Assembly (NCBI GenBank): GCA_049671305.1
Contig: JBATUR010000104.1
Coordinates: 1 to 64,000, forward strand
DNA length: 64,000 nucleotides
Direction: 5' to 3'
From: CADCTM01 sp049671305
Lineage (GTDB): Bacteria > Cyanobacteriota > Cyanobacteriia > Cyanobacteriales > Coleofasciculaceae
Shown: positions 1 to 9,374 of the stretch, in pieces
Layout of the letters: the number at the start of each line of letters is the position of its first letter
Position numbering within the stretch: the stretch's first letter is position 1
Made by a program: the position numbers and the translations under genes
Notes under the pieces: model-generated
What the model saw: the letters and a program-made list of their open reading frames with translations, nothing else
Told to the model about the DNA's origin: nothing
The model's database searches: none

Positions 1-160
1 TATCTCTGACTTCATAAGTTTTACCAAAACCGCCACTTCCTAACTTACACGTGACTCGATAGCGTCCTTCCAAGAGCAACTCAGAGCCACAGCTTATACA
101 GAATAGCTGGGTTTCTAGGTTTTGGGGATTCGGGCAGCTAGGATTAATGCAAAGACTCAT
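1..160 (-). CDS. Ser/Thr protein kinase, N-terminal part only (cut by window edge)
   Basis: The reverse strand from 160 to the window edge reads as the first 53 residues of a cyanobacterial eukaryotic-type Ser/Thr kinase. A short zinc-ribbon-like segment comes first (CINPSCPNP near residues 4-12, then FCISCGSELL near 25-34). It is followed directly by the kinase glycine loop KLGSGGFGKTYEV (about residues 39-51). This zinc-ribbon plus kinase layout is common in cyanobacteria. The catalytic lobe lies outside the window. The ATG at 158-160 is the natural start because the ribbon begins immediately after it. It is downstream of, and on the same strand as, the FHA-GAF-cyclase gene (137-base gap), so the two may form a signalling pair. 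Confidence 0.85.
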   Translation of the reverse strand, partial: MSLCINPSCPNPQNLETQLFCISCGSELLLEGRYRVTCKLGSGGFGKTYEVRD

Positions 161-297
161 CCGAGTTGGCTGTAATAAGAACTATATAAAACTTGCTGAT
201 TGAAGGTCAGCAAAGATTTGGTGGCTACTTAAGCCATATCTATAAATCCTATAATAATGGATTTTTCGACTTTATTTTAAAATGTGCCGTTGATTGA

Positions 298-1959
298 CTA
301 AATATCCCAAAGCAAACGATATAGTTGTAGTGGTTCATCTTTTCCTTTCACCCGAACCGGAGCGATTTTTTCAACTGTGAAGTTCGACTCATCAAGTTGT
401 TGAAAAGTAGTTTCTGAAATTAAAATTTCTCCAGGCTTGGCAGCACTACAAATACGACTACTGACATTTGTTGTATCACCAATTGTTGCATACTGAACTA
501 ACTTTGGTGAGCCAATATTTCCGGCAGCAACTTTTCCTGTATTGAGTCCAATTTGAACTCTAATTTCGATATGTCTTTGCTGTAGCCACTGCTTATTTAA
601 TTTGTGAATAGCACGCTGCATAGCAACAGCAGCTTGGACGGCACGTGCTGCATCATCTGGCTGCCGATAAGGAGCTCCCCAAACAGCAAGTAAAGCATCT
701 CCAATATATTTTTCTAATGTGCCTTCGTATTGAAATATAATTTCTTCCACCACAGCAGGAAAGTATTCATTAAGCATTTCAATAACCTGCCGTGGCTCCA
801 TTTCTGAGCAGAGTTCTGTAAAGCCGCTAATGTCTGAAAATAGAGCAGTAACTTCAGTATCAATAACTTCTATATTACCTTCTTCTTTCAGTTTTTTACT
901 CACAGTTTTGGGAAAGAAACGCTCAAGTTTAGATTGCAAAACAGCATCGGCTTCTATTTTTTTGTTGAGTTCAGTATTTTCAATAGCGATAGCAGCTTGG
1001 TTAGCTAAAGCGATCAGAAAGTCTAAGTCTTCATCCGAATAAATATTTGTTAGAGAAAGATTATCTACATACAAGACACCAAGTGCTTTATTTACTCTCA
1101 AAGGAACACACATAGAGGCATGAATTGTTTGTTTAATAACCGATTGTGAATCAGTAAATCTTTGGTCAACTTGAGCATCACTAATTAACAGAGCATTTCC
1201 CTTTTCTTGAACTAAATCAACAATAGTTTTACTATAAAATTGTAGATTTGTTGAGATGCCATTTTTAAACTTAGCTGCTTTGCTAACAAGCTGTCCAGTC
1301 GTTTGATCAACTAAAAGAATTACACCTCTATCTACACTCATAATCTTAAAGAGTAAGTCGAGAACTTTCTCAGGCAATTTATCAGGTTCTTGAGGAGAAG
1401 AAAGCTGTTTACTTACCTCCAATAAAATATTTAGTTTGTCTAAAGTTCGTTGATTGCTTTCTTGTTGTCGTATTCTTAGCGCTGTTCCTGGATGTTCTGA
1501 GCTATGTTGGTGCAGTAAGTCTTGAAGATGTTGAGTTTGTTTATGAGAAAATCTTTTAATAACTGATGCTTGATTTGCTTCGCCCAGAGGTTCTTGTGGT
1601 CTAGTTTTAAGTGTTTGTAAAAACTGAAAAACCACAGTACCACAACGAACTAAATCACCGTCATTGAGTTGACGTTGCTCAATTTGAGCTTGATTAACAA
1701 AGGTATGATTGAGACTACCTAAATCAGTGATAAATACACCATGCTCATTATTAATAATTTGAACATGGTAACGAGAAAGACTTTTATGAATAACAACAAT
1801 AGTGTTATCAAGTTCACGTCCTATAGTATTAGAACCGAACCTCAATTCATGGATTTCTGAGTTAGTGGTTTCTGGGTTTTGAATTAAATAGGGCACAATC
1901 TTAACTCTCTGGGCGCTCGTTAATCTATACTTATAATTTAATTTTGGTTTTAAGATCAT
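298..1959 (-). CDS. FHA-GAF-class III adenylate/guanylate cyclase
   Basis: A 553-residue soluble signalling enzyme that should make cAMP (or cGMP) in the cytoplasm. Three domains are visible. The FHA domain (about 38-115, with GR at 47-48, SRYH at 62-65 and N84) would bind phosphothreonine. The GAF domain spans about 175-330. The class III cyclase catalytic domain (about 365-550) has both metal-binding aspartates, D376 in LFSDISGF and D421 in IGDALL. Lys417, just before the second aspartate, fits the purine-selecting lysine of adenylate cyclases; the partner position in YATIGDTTN appears to be Ala, so substrate choice is not certain. The FHA domain suggests control by a Ser/Thr kinase, and a kinase gene lies directly downstream. 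The domain call is sure; the substrate is inferred. Confidence 0.92.
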   Translation of the reverse strand: MILKPKLNYKYRLTSAQRVKIVPYLIQNPETTNSEIHELRFGSNTIGRELDNTIVVIHKSLSRYHVQIINNEHGVFITDLGSLNHTFVNQAQIEQRQLNDGDLVRCGTVVFQFLQTLKTRPQEPLGEANQASVIKRFSHKQTQHLQDLLHQHSSEHPGTALRIRQQESNQRTLDKLNILLEVSKQLSSPQEPDKLPEKVLDLLFKIMSVDRGVILLVDQTTGQLVSKAAKFKNGISTNLQFYSKTIVDLVQEKGNALLISDAQVDQRFTDSQSVIKQTIHASMCVPLRVNKALGVLYVDNLSLTNIYSDEDLDFLIALANQAAIAIENTELNKKIEADAVLQSKLERFFPKTVSKKLKEEGNIEVIDTEVTALFSDISGFTELCSEMEPRQVIEMLNEYFPAVVEEIIFQYEGTLEKYIGDALLAVWGAPYRQPDDAARAVQAAVAMQRAIHKLNKQWLQQRHIEIRVQIGLNTGKVAAGNIGSPKLVQYATIGDTTNVSSRICSAAKPGEILISETTFQQLDESNFTVEKIAPVRVKGKDEPLQLYRLLWDI

Positions 1960-2264
1960 CAGAACGACAATTATATTTTACTTACTGACTAAACTTGCTA
2001 CTGTCAGGATTTTCTGGAATTGGCTTGATTTCATCCATTTAGACAATTTCCTGATTTTTAGTCGTCCCTAGCAACTGCAAAATTAGCCTTAGTTAAGGCT
2101 GAATATAAGGCAATGTGGAATTGGATAAACAGAGTCGGGAATCTAAAATAGGCTGATTCTGTTTATCCCCTTCCCTAACTCAACCTATTTTTAAATTGAA
2201 ACAGAAATTACTTTTGCAGTAAAATATTTTCAATATTTCACAAAATAAGCCTTTTTCCTAATTA
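1960..2264. other. Intergenic region, no gene seen
   Basis: AT-rich spacer between two minus-strand genes. It should hold the promoter of the FHA-cyclase gene and the end of the glycosyl-hydrolase-like transcript. I see no ORF, tRNA or strong hairpin in it. Confidence 0.5.
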
Positions 2265-5072
2265 CTATCGCACGTTTGTTACCTTACGATTTGCACCAAA
2301 TCGCTCACCATAATGTAATAATTGCTCAATACTTGCCAAGCGATTTTCCCACACCTGAACTTGATAAGGTTGCCGCACCGCTTGCTGCTGCATCAATCGT
2401 TGAAATTGCGAACGAAATGCTAAAAGTGAATTTTTTGCCGCTGCTAAGTTTTGCGCCGACGGGTCTGCTGCCACTTGATTTAATAATATTAAAAGAGCAT
2501 CAGTTTGTCTACCCCATTCTGAAAGCGTCGGTTGTTGAATCCAAATTTGATTAGTTGATAGCAAAAAATTCCATTCTTTTTGCATCGCACTATAACGTGC
2601 TGCCGCAGCTTTTAAAGGTTGGCGATAAGGTATCGGTTCATTTGTAGCAGGTGAACTTCTGCCTTGAGTGCGACCTAAAATATTACCTAAAGTCCCATTC
2701 AAATTCTCCGCAGCAAACAAAGCATAACCACCCGTTGGTAAATCTCGTAATAATTGAATTTGGTCAACTGCTACCATATTTGGCAAATTTAAAAGCCGAA
2801 TTCCTGGTAAAATTAAAGCAGAACCAAGGGTAGATTGTGAAAGTACAGGTTGTGCCAAAATCTGCAAACCACGGGTATCCAAGGCATAAGTCATGGGAAT
2901 CATCAAATCAACTTCACCTTTAATTGCCCAATCTTCCCAGTTTTGTTGTAATCTTTGTAAACGCTCAGAACGTGGTAGAGGAAACACCGCCGTTGAGAGA
3001 ATTAAATTAGGTCGTTGTGATCTTAATCTTTGGCTTACTGCTGTTACAAAGCTATCAATTTGTTGGATACGAAAATTAGTCCATTTTTGCCACAAAAGGC
3101 GATCGCTTACCTTAACATTAACCGGATCAACACCCGTCAAAGCCTGAAACTGCTGCCGCCCTGCCCGACCATAACCATAAGTCTGATTTACACTAGGATC
3201 TTGGAACGGATAGCGAATATAATCCAACTGAATGCCATCAACCTTATACCGTGTGGCAATTTCATCCAGCAGACTCATTAAATATTTTCTGACCTCTGGA
3301 TGAGCTGGATCAAAAAATGCCTTCTTATTATTTTGGTCAAATAAACGCCCACGGGCGTCAAACATTGCCCAGTCGGGATGCGCCTTCAAAACAGGTCCCG
3401 GATAATCGGCAGATTGGTTCAAAATCGCATTGTGACGGCGATTAGCGGCAGCAAACATCCACACCCAAGCGTGTAACTCCATACCCCGCTGATGGGCTAA
3501 TTTTACCGCCGCAGCTAAGGGGTCCCAACCCTTGGTTAAGGGGTTTTGTTGCGGGGCAATGCGACTCGGATAAATCGGATAACTGGCATTTAGCGTCTCA
3601 AAAAAGACCGTATTAAACCCCGCCGCTGCCAATTGGTCAAAAATCTTAGCTAAATCTTGCTCTGACTTGGCACGAACAATTGTACCCCGGTCTAACCAAA
3701 TTGCCCTAACCTCGGCTTGTGCCCGTTGTCTGTCAGTTGGGTAGTTTTCCCATAACGTGCGTCGTGCGGCAAACCACTGCTGTCTTGCCCGATTGTAATC
3801 CTTTTGCGCCACCGCAGTTAGGAAGTTTTGCCAGCTTGCCCTGGCATTGACAATTGCTCGAACGGCAGCAGTTGTGGTAGGAGGATTAGTATCAGCACCC
3901 TTGTTTCCGGGTGTCTGGAATTGAGCGATCGCAACACTCGTCGGTATCACAGCACTATTACTAGCATTCGCTGCCAAAAGCGCACTCTCAAACCGCCCAA
4001 TCAAATTTTCTAACTCGTTACTCATTGCCGCTACCTCCCGCGCCGAAAGGCTTCCCGTTTGATTAGGTTGCACTTGTATCGGCACTACCCCAAAATCCGG
4101 TTCAGTTTGGGCAAGTTTAAGCGGAGTTGCTGGCGTTGCCGTATTTATAACTGGTAATGCCGCCGCTGCTTGAGTAGGTACACAAAATTTTTGAGGTGAT
4201 ACAGCCTTATTACCCGTAGTTGCAGTTACACCATAACGACTCAGCGCAGCCTTTAACCAAGCACTATCGGCAGCCGCTGCGGCAACTTGTTCATTACCCC
4301 AATTCCAGCCAAAAAAAGTCGTTTTTTCAGTTGTCACAATAGCTGGCTGATTATTATCACTTTGACTCCAAACCGCAGCAGTTGTGGAATTTAAACCAGC
4401 CGGAATCACCACGCCGCCAAGGATAGGGTTATTTTGTCCTGTACCTGGTAGCCAATTTTGCTGACTAAGGCGTAAAGCAGATAAATTAGAAGGTTTATTG
4501 AGGGCAAAACCCCAATATGCACCCAAAAGTGTCCGCAATTGATTACGGACTTCCGGTTGCGAAAGCGTCCCCATTGCACCACTTACAATAATACGACCAC
4601 CTTGATTCATCCATTCTTGCAAGGCGTTGATTTGGGAAAGTTCCAGTCGTTCAATATTTGGTAAAAATAGTAATTGAGTGTTGCCCAAATCAGATGCTTG
4701 ACGTACTTGGGCAAAATCAACCACGCAATAATTCACACCCACTGACTGCAAACGGCTGCTAATTCCTGACCAGTTTGCTGTATTTTCTGGGCTTTTGACA
4801 ACTGCTAGTTGTGCTGTTTGGGCGAAGCTTGGTTGTGTGATTAAAGGACTAATTAATGTGCCGAGGATCAGTAGGGTAAATTGAACCGTAGTTGCTCTCT
4901 TTTGACTGAAAACCTTGTCTGGCAAAGCTTTCCCCTCTCCCCCTGCCCCTCTCCCACAAGGGGAGAGGGGAGCAAGATCCACTAGTTCCCCTTCTCCCAC
5001 GAGGGGAGGAGGGGGAAGTTGATTTTTAGACAAACGGCTATTTTGATGCTCACAAGAATCACTCCTCAACAC
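2265..5072 (-). CDS. Secreted GHL10-family glycosyl-hydrolase-like protein
   Basis: A 935-residue exported protein. A hydrophobic signal segment ending in PSFAQ (about 62-85) is followed by an alpha/beta domain (about 86-300), a linker, and a GHL10-type (DUF187-related) TIM-barrel domain (about 450-770) with HAWVWMF near 537 and GIQLDYIRYP near 615. Related cyanobacterial proteins are predicted to act on cell-wall or exopolysaccharide glycans; the substrate is unknown. The 5' end is odd. Residues about 18-50 are encoded by a GC-rich double palindromic repeat (4929-5019), and there is no ATG between this repeat and the signal peptide. The frame opens with GTG-TTG at 5072, so the native start seems to have been replaced or overrun by the repeat and the true start is uncertain. 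Confidence 0.8.
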   Translation of the reverse strand: MLRSDSCEHQNSRLSKNQLPPPPLVGEGELVDLAPLSPCGRGAGGEGKALPDKVFSQKRATTVQFTLLILGTLISPLITQPSFAQTAQLAVVKSPENTANWSGISSRLQSVGVNYCVVDFAQVRQASDLGNTQLLFLPNIERLELSQINALQEWMNQGGRIIVSGAMGTLSQPEVRNQLRTLLGAYWGFALNKPSNLSALRLSQQNWLPGTGQNNPILGGVVIPAGLNSTTAAVWSQSDNNQPAIVTTEKTTFFGWNWGNEQVAAAAADSAWLKAALSRYGVTATTGNKAVSPQKFCVPTQAAAALPVINTATPATPLKLAQTEPDFGVVPIQVQPNQTGSLSAREVAAMSNELENLIGRFESALLAANASNSAVIPTSVAIAQFQTPGNKGADTNPPTTTAAVRAIVNARASWQNFLTAVAQKDYNRARQQWFAARRTLWENYPTDRQRAQAEVRAIWLDRGTIVRAKSEQDLAKIFDQLAAAGFNTVFFETLNASYPIYPSRIAPQQNPLTKGWDPLAAAVKLAHQRGMELHAWVWMFAAANRRHNAILNQSADYPGPVLKAHPDWAMFDARGRLFDQNNKKAFFDPAHPEVRKYLMSLLDEIATRYKVDGIQLDYIRYPFQDPSVNQTYGYGRAGRQQFQALTGVDPVNVKVSDRLLWQKWTNFRIQQIDSFVTAVSQRLRSQRPNLILSTAVFPLPRSERLQRLQQNWEDWAIKGEVDLMIPMTYALDTRGLQILAQPVLSQSTLGSALILPGIRLLNLPNMVAVDQIQLLRDLPTGGYALFAAENLNGTLGNILGRTQGRSSPATNEPIPYRQPLKAAAARYSAMQKEWNFLLSTNQIWIQQPTLSEWGRQTDALLILLNQVAADPSAQNLAAAKNSLLAFRSQFQRLMQQQAVRQPYQVQVWENRLASIEQLLHYGERFGANRKVTNVR
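4929..5019. repeat. GC-rich palindromic repeat inside the 5' end of a CDS
   Basis: Two adjacent imperfect palindromes. The first has a perfect 10-base stem, CCCCTCTCCC at 4946-4955 against GGGAGAGGGG at 4961-4970. The second spans about 4986-5017 (TTCCCC..CTCCC against GGGGAG..GGGGGAA). The same class of CCCCTCTCC-type hairpin sits between genes at 13864-13906, 17892-17914 and 51788-51900, which marks this as a dispersed cyanobacterial repeat rather than native coding sequence. Confidence 0.75.
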
Positions 5073-5182
5073 AATTTCATCCTTAATTTAGTTACTTTTT
5101 GATAGTCTTAATTCCTTGAGGCAAATTAATCAGTTGCCAAGAGTTAATAGGCAGGCTTGATCTAATCAGCAGTGAAGCTAAT

Positions 5183-7882
5183 CTAATCAACTATTTCATT
5201 GACTGGAAAGCGATCAAGTAGTTGAATTGCCCGCACTGCATTGCGTTTTAAGGAATCGGCAAGGTTTGGCACGTAGGGAATTTGCGATAATATATCGACA
5301 GTTCGACGCAACATCCGCACCACATCACCTTCATCCATGCTGGTATTAGCGCCAAGTTCTGTCCATTCCACGCCTAATGCCCACTGCTCAATTATTCCTA
5401 CTAATTCATATTCCAACCAAACTGGCAAGGCGACTTGATAGCGACGCTGCAACTGAAATAACTGCCGTCTTGTGCCTCTTAAACCTGCTAATGCTTCAAT
5501 AACAGGTGCTGGTGTTTGGTAGTTTGTCCAGCTATCGGGGCGGTGGGTTTCGCTAACTAGGGCGCACATTGCTGCGGCTAGGTGGTGGGGGTCTAAATTA
5601 TCTAATTCGCCAGACATCAGCGCTAGTCCAAGCCATAATTCATTATCGCCCCGAATCGCGGCTGCAGCTTGTCCGAGTGCGGTTGGTTTCACGTCTTGCA
5701 AGCAACCAAAACTTCTTAAAATTTCAATTAAGTTGTTAAATTCCTGCCAGTGGTGTGCTTGGTTAGCGCGAAATTGGTCTTGACGTTCGTTGATTTCTTC
5801 TTGCAAAACTAAGCGACGATGTTGACGCTTGAGTAAGTTAGCAGGATTACCCCATTCTCGCAGAGGATGGGCTTCTAGTTGCTCGCTTACGGCTTGGACA
5901 ATTTGCTGTTGCGCTTGCACTTCGGGGGCTGTTTCCAGTTCGATATCGCTGGGAATTAGGAAGGCAAGCGGTTCTGTTTCTGTTGTGCCGCGCCGTATTT
6001 GACCAGGTTTGATGGTGAGTTCTATAGGTAGTTGAATGGAACCAATAGCGATCGCTTTTGTGAGGGCATTCCAACCAATTACATCACCTGTCGTTACTAC
6101 ATACCAACGATTATCTGCACTTAAACATACCAAATAAGGTGCAAGACCACGACCTCTTTCTTTGGAAATTAAAACAGCAGGAACAGGTGTAGGAACAGGG
6201 ACGTGTTTCCCTTTCAAATACAATAAAATTCCTGGTGGTGCATCAAGTAGTGCTCTGGCAATTTCATTGCTTTGCACTTCTTCGGCTTGATTTTGCAGTA
6301 TTTTTAAAAGACGGCGTTCTTCTTTGAGGCGTTCACTAATTTTCTCATAACTGGCGATCGCTTTTACATCTACTGGCGCCAACTGAATATCCAACTTTGT
6401 CAACTCGGAAGTCAACTCGGTAATTGCCTGTTGCTGAGGTCGCAGATATAATGTCGCTAAATATTGAGCAAAGCTACGTTCCACCAACTCTTTTGCTTCA
6501 GTTATGGTGTGAGTTTGCAGCAAATTCAGCACCATGCCATAATTTGGCGTAAACTGACTAACCAACGGGTCAGCGCCAGAGGTTGCCAAATAAGCGGCTT
6601 CCTTTGCCCCTTCAAATGGCGTCTGTAAGGTCACCACATAGCCCGTGGCATCCATGCCCCGCCGTCCTGCACGTCCCGCCATCTGCAAAAATTCCGAAGC
6701 TGTCAGCAGGCGATGTCCCCGGTCGGTGCGCTTGGAAAGGGTGGAAATTACTGTTGTTCTTGCTGGCATATTAATACCTGCTGCCAGGGTTTCCGTCGCA
6801 AATACCACCTTTACTAAACCTAGTTGAAATAACTCTTCTACAAAGCCTTTCCAGGCTGGTAAAATGCCCGCATGATGAGCGGCAATACCTCGATAAAGCG
6901 GTTCCACTTGTCCCGCACGTCCAGCGTCGGGGTTACGCGCCATAAATTCATCAATTCGCACTTTTAATTGTGCTGCTTCATGGTCATTAACTAACGATAA
7001 ATCGCCCATATCTTCAACTGCTTTATCACAGCCACGACGGCTAAAGATAAAGTAAATTGCTGGCAGCATATCTCGTTGCCACAACTGTTCTAAAACATAG
7101 GTCATGTTTGGACTTTCTGGGCGTCCTCCTTTGCCTTTTGCTCCTCCTTTACTTTTCGGTTTAAGGCGGGGATTAATTTGTTTAAGGTTTTGGTCTAAAA
7201 GTGGAAATAAACCTTTGGGGTTGCCAAAATAAAACTGCAAAGGAACTGGTCGAAAATCTGAATAAATTAGTTCCGTTGCACCATGAACTAAATTCAACCA
7301 ATCTGTTAGTTGATCGCTATTAGCAACTGTTGCCGAAAGCGCTACAAGTTGGATTTCTGAAGGACAATAAATAATTGATTCTTCCCAAACTGTCCCCCGT
7401 TGCCGGTCATTCATGTAGTGGCATTCATCTAGTACCACTGCCTCAACACCTACCATTGATGTGCCAACTTCTCCGATCGGTGTGCCATAGAGCATATTAC
7501 GGAAGATTTCGGTGGTCATTACCAAAATTGGGGCATCTCGGTTAATTGAGACATCCCCGGTTAGTAAACCGACATTTTCGGCACCAAATTCCTCACGAAA
7601 ATCTCGCAATTTTTGGTTAGAAAGAGCTTTCAGGGGAGTGGTATAAAAGACACGTCCACCCCGCCCTAATGCCCGATGGATGGTGTATTCTCCGATTAGG
7701 GTTTTCCCGGAACCTGTGGGCGCACAGACAACTACAGAGCGTCCTGCATTGAGGGCAGCGATCGCTTGTTGCTGAAATTCATCCAGGGGAAAGGGAAATA
7801 AGTTGTTGAGGTCGAGGTCTACAGAATTCGTGGAAACGTTCACACAGGGTTGTTCCAATAAGTTTACTTCGGGAATTCCCAA
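5183..7882 (-). CDS. DEAD/DEAH-box RNA helicase, Ski2/Mtr4-like
   Basis: An 899-residue superfamily 2 helicase, expected to unwind RNA in the cytoplasm using ATP. Motifs in order: Walker A APTGSGKT (54-61), motif II DECH (153-156), motif III SAT (184-186), a basic low-complexity insert (about 241-258), FATETLAAGINMP (about 362-374) and motif VI QMAGRAGRRG (401-410). The C-terminal half is the helical region typical of the Ski2-like family that cyanobacteria and plastids share. Length and motif set are complete. It is read towards the GHL10 gene, with a 110-base gap between them. A role in RNA turnover is inferred from the family. Confidence 0.93.
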   Translation of the reverse strand: MGIPEVNLLEQPCVNVSTNSVDLDLNNLFPFPLDEFQQQAIAALNAGRSVVVCAPTGSGKTLIGEYTIHRALGRGGRVFYTTPLKALSNQKLRDFREEFGAENVGLLTGDVSINRDAPILVMTTEIFRNMLYGTPIGEVGTSMVGVEAVVLDECHYMNDRQRGTVWEESIIYCPSEIQLVALSATVANSDQLTDWLNLVHGATELIYSDFRPVPLQFYFGNPKGLFPLLDQNLKQINPRLKPKSKGGAKGKGGRPESPNMTYVLEQLWQRDMLPAIYFIFSRRGCDKAVEDMGDLSLVNDHEAAQLKVRIDEFMARNPDAGRAGQVEPLYRGIAAHHAGILPAWKGFVEELFQLGLVKVVFATETLAAGINMPARTTVISTLSKRTDRGHRLLTASEFLQMAGRAGRRGMDATGYVVTLQTPFEGAKEAAYLATSGADPLVSQFTPNYGMVLNLLQTHTITEAKELVERSFAQYLATLYLRPQQQAITELTSELTKLDIQLAPVDVKAIASYEKISERLKEERRLLKILQNQAEEVQSNEIARALLDAPPGILLYLKGKHVPVPTPVPAVLISKERGRGLAPYLVCLSADNRWYVVTTGDVIGWNALTKAIAIGSIQLPIELTIKPGQIRRGTTETEPLAFLIPSDIELETAPEVQAQQQIVQAVSEQLEAHPLREWGNPANLLKRQHRRLVLQEEINERQDQFRANQAHHWQEFNNLIEILRSFGCLQDVKPTALGQAAAAIRGDNELWLGLALMSGELDNLDPHHLAAAMCALVSETHRPDSWTNYQTPAPVIEALAGLRGTRRQLFQLQRRYQVALPVWLEYELVGIIEQWALGVEWTELGANTSMDEGDVVRMLRRTVDILSQIPYVPNLADSLKRNAVRAIQLLDRFPVNEIVD

Positions 7883-8161
7883 AGTTTGGCGCTACTACCA
7901 GGCAAATGGTCTATGCCGTATTAGATCCATTGTAAAGCCGGAATCGGAGAATCCTAGCGTTGCTTTGCAGCTAGGGCTGTTAGATCTAGTTAATTTTGAA
8001 TGGTTTAAGACTTGCAACCATGTCTTGAGTATTGAGCCTACGCCTCAAGATATAAAGCTCTTTATCAAGTCGCCTCTCATCTCTGTTGAGAATAATTGAC
8101 AGTTGCTATTTACACAGCTCTTCGGCAATATTGAAGAATCTATTGCAATAAGTTCTTATCT

Positions 8162-9166
8162 ATGTCTGATCCCTTTCTGCATCAAAAAATTCCCCGTTGG
8201 AATCGTCGTCAACTCCTCAAATTGGGACTTGCAGGAATTGGTGTCACAGGTGCGGCTGCTGCGGTGCAACAGTTTAACAAACAGTACAAGCCAACGTCAA
8301 TGAGGATACCACCTGTTCCCACCAATACGCCGATGGCTGGTAATGGCATCAATCCAATGGCGGTGTTGCGAGATTTTGATTATGGCACGATCAAGCGGGA
8401 AAATGGACGAAATATTCGGGAATTTCGGATCACGGCGGGAAATTCGGTATTGCAACTTAATAGTGCAGTCAGCTTTAACAGTTGGAACTTTAATAATCGC
8501 GTACCAGGACCAACCTTAAGGGCTACACAAGGCGATCGCGTCCGGGTAATATTTCAAAATAACGGTGGACACTCCCATACTATGCACTTTCACGGTGTCC
8601 ATCCTGCTAGTGTTGATGGCATTAAACCGGTTCGCAATGGTACTGCTTCCATTTATGAATTTGATGCCGAACCCTATGGTGTTCATCTCTATCACTGCCA
8701 TATTGCCCCGGTGACGCGACATATTGGCAAAGGTTTATATGGAATGTTTATCATTGATCCTCCCCAAAAGCGCCCTCCGGCTGATGAAATAGTCTTGGTT
8801 ATGGCTGGTTATGATATTAACGATGATGGCAAAAATGAACTTTATGCCTTTAATGGGTTGCCTGACTACTATATGCAGCATCCTATCCCTATTTATCAAA
8901 ATCAATTAGTGCGGCTTTATGTCTTGAATGTCATTGAGTTTGATAGCACTGCCACTTTTCATCTTCATTCCAATTTTTTTAAAGTTTATCCCACAGGCAT
9001 GACTTTAACGCCGACACATCAAACTGATGTAATTACGATGGGTCCTACGGAAAGACATATCCTAGAGTTTTCTTATTCCTATACGGGTAAGTATATGTTT
9101 CATCCTCATCAAGATTATATTGCTGAGGCGGGTTGTATGGGTTTCTTTGATGTTATGGGCACATAA
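8162..9166 (+). CDS. Tat-exported two-domain multicopper oxidase, probable ferroxidase
   Basis: A 334-residue copper oxidase exported folded, with a twin-arginine signal (RRQLLK at 15-20 and a hydrophobic stretch to about 35). Domain 1 carries HSHTMHFHG (137-145) and HLYHCH (175-180) followed by H187 and M195. It therefore has a complete type 1 copper set (C179, H187, M195) next to trinuclear-type histidines. Domain 2 has HLH (267-269) and HPH (314-316) but no type 1 cysteine. This resembles the nitrite-reductase and two-domain laccase layout rather than three-domain CueO. The FTR1 iron permease gene downstream suggests the substrate is ferrous iron, as in Fet3-Ftr1 partners. That role is inferred, and nitrite reductase or laccase activity stays possible. 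Confidence 0.85.
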   Translation: MSDPFLHQKIPRWNRRQLLKLGLAGIGVTGAAAAVQQFNKQYKPTSMRIPPVPTNTPMAGNGINPMAVLRDFDYGTIKRENGRNIREFRITAGNSVLQLNSAVSFNSWNFNNRVPGPTLRATQGDRVRVIFQNNGGHSHTMHFHGVHPASVDGIKPVRNGTASIYEFDAEPYGVHLYHCHIAPVTRHIGKGLYGMFIIDPPQKRPPADEIVLVMAGYDINDDGKNELYAFNGLPDYYMQHPIPIYQNQLVRLYVLNVIEFDSTATFHLHSNFFKVYPTGMTLTPTHQTDVITMGPTERHILEFSYSYTGKYMFHPHQDYIAEAGCMGFFDVMGT

Positions 9167-9374
9167 ATGGCGTGGATGGCACGAAATAGAGCAATTTCGT
9201 TGCTTTTACTCACGATTGCTCTTTCTCTAGCAAGCCTTTGAGCATATTTTTTTCTTATCCTTAGTAGTTGACAAAAACTATCATTGGTATGACAATAAGT
9301 CCTAATCAATCCTATTGCTAACAATTCCTAAGAAGCAGATGAGAAAACTGCTTCTGATTTAAAGACTTGGCTCA

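Noticed and set aside
7803..8099. 98-codon plus-strand frame between the helicase and the multicopper oxidase
   Set aside because: It overlaps the helicase start antisense, and its codons look random.
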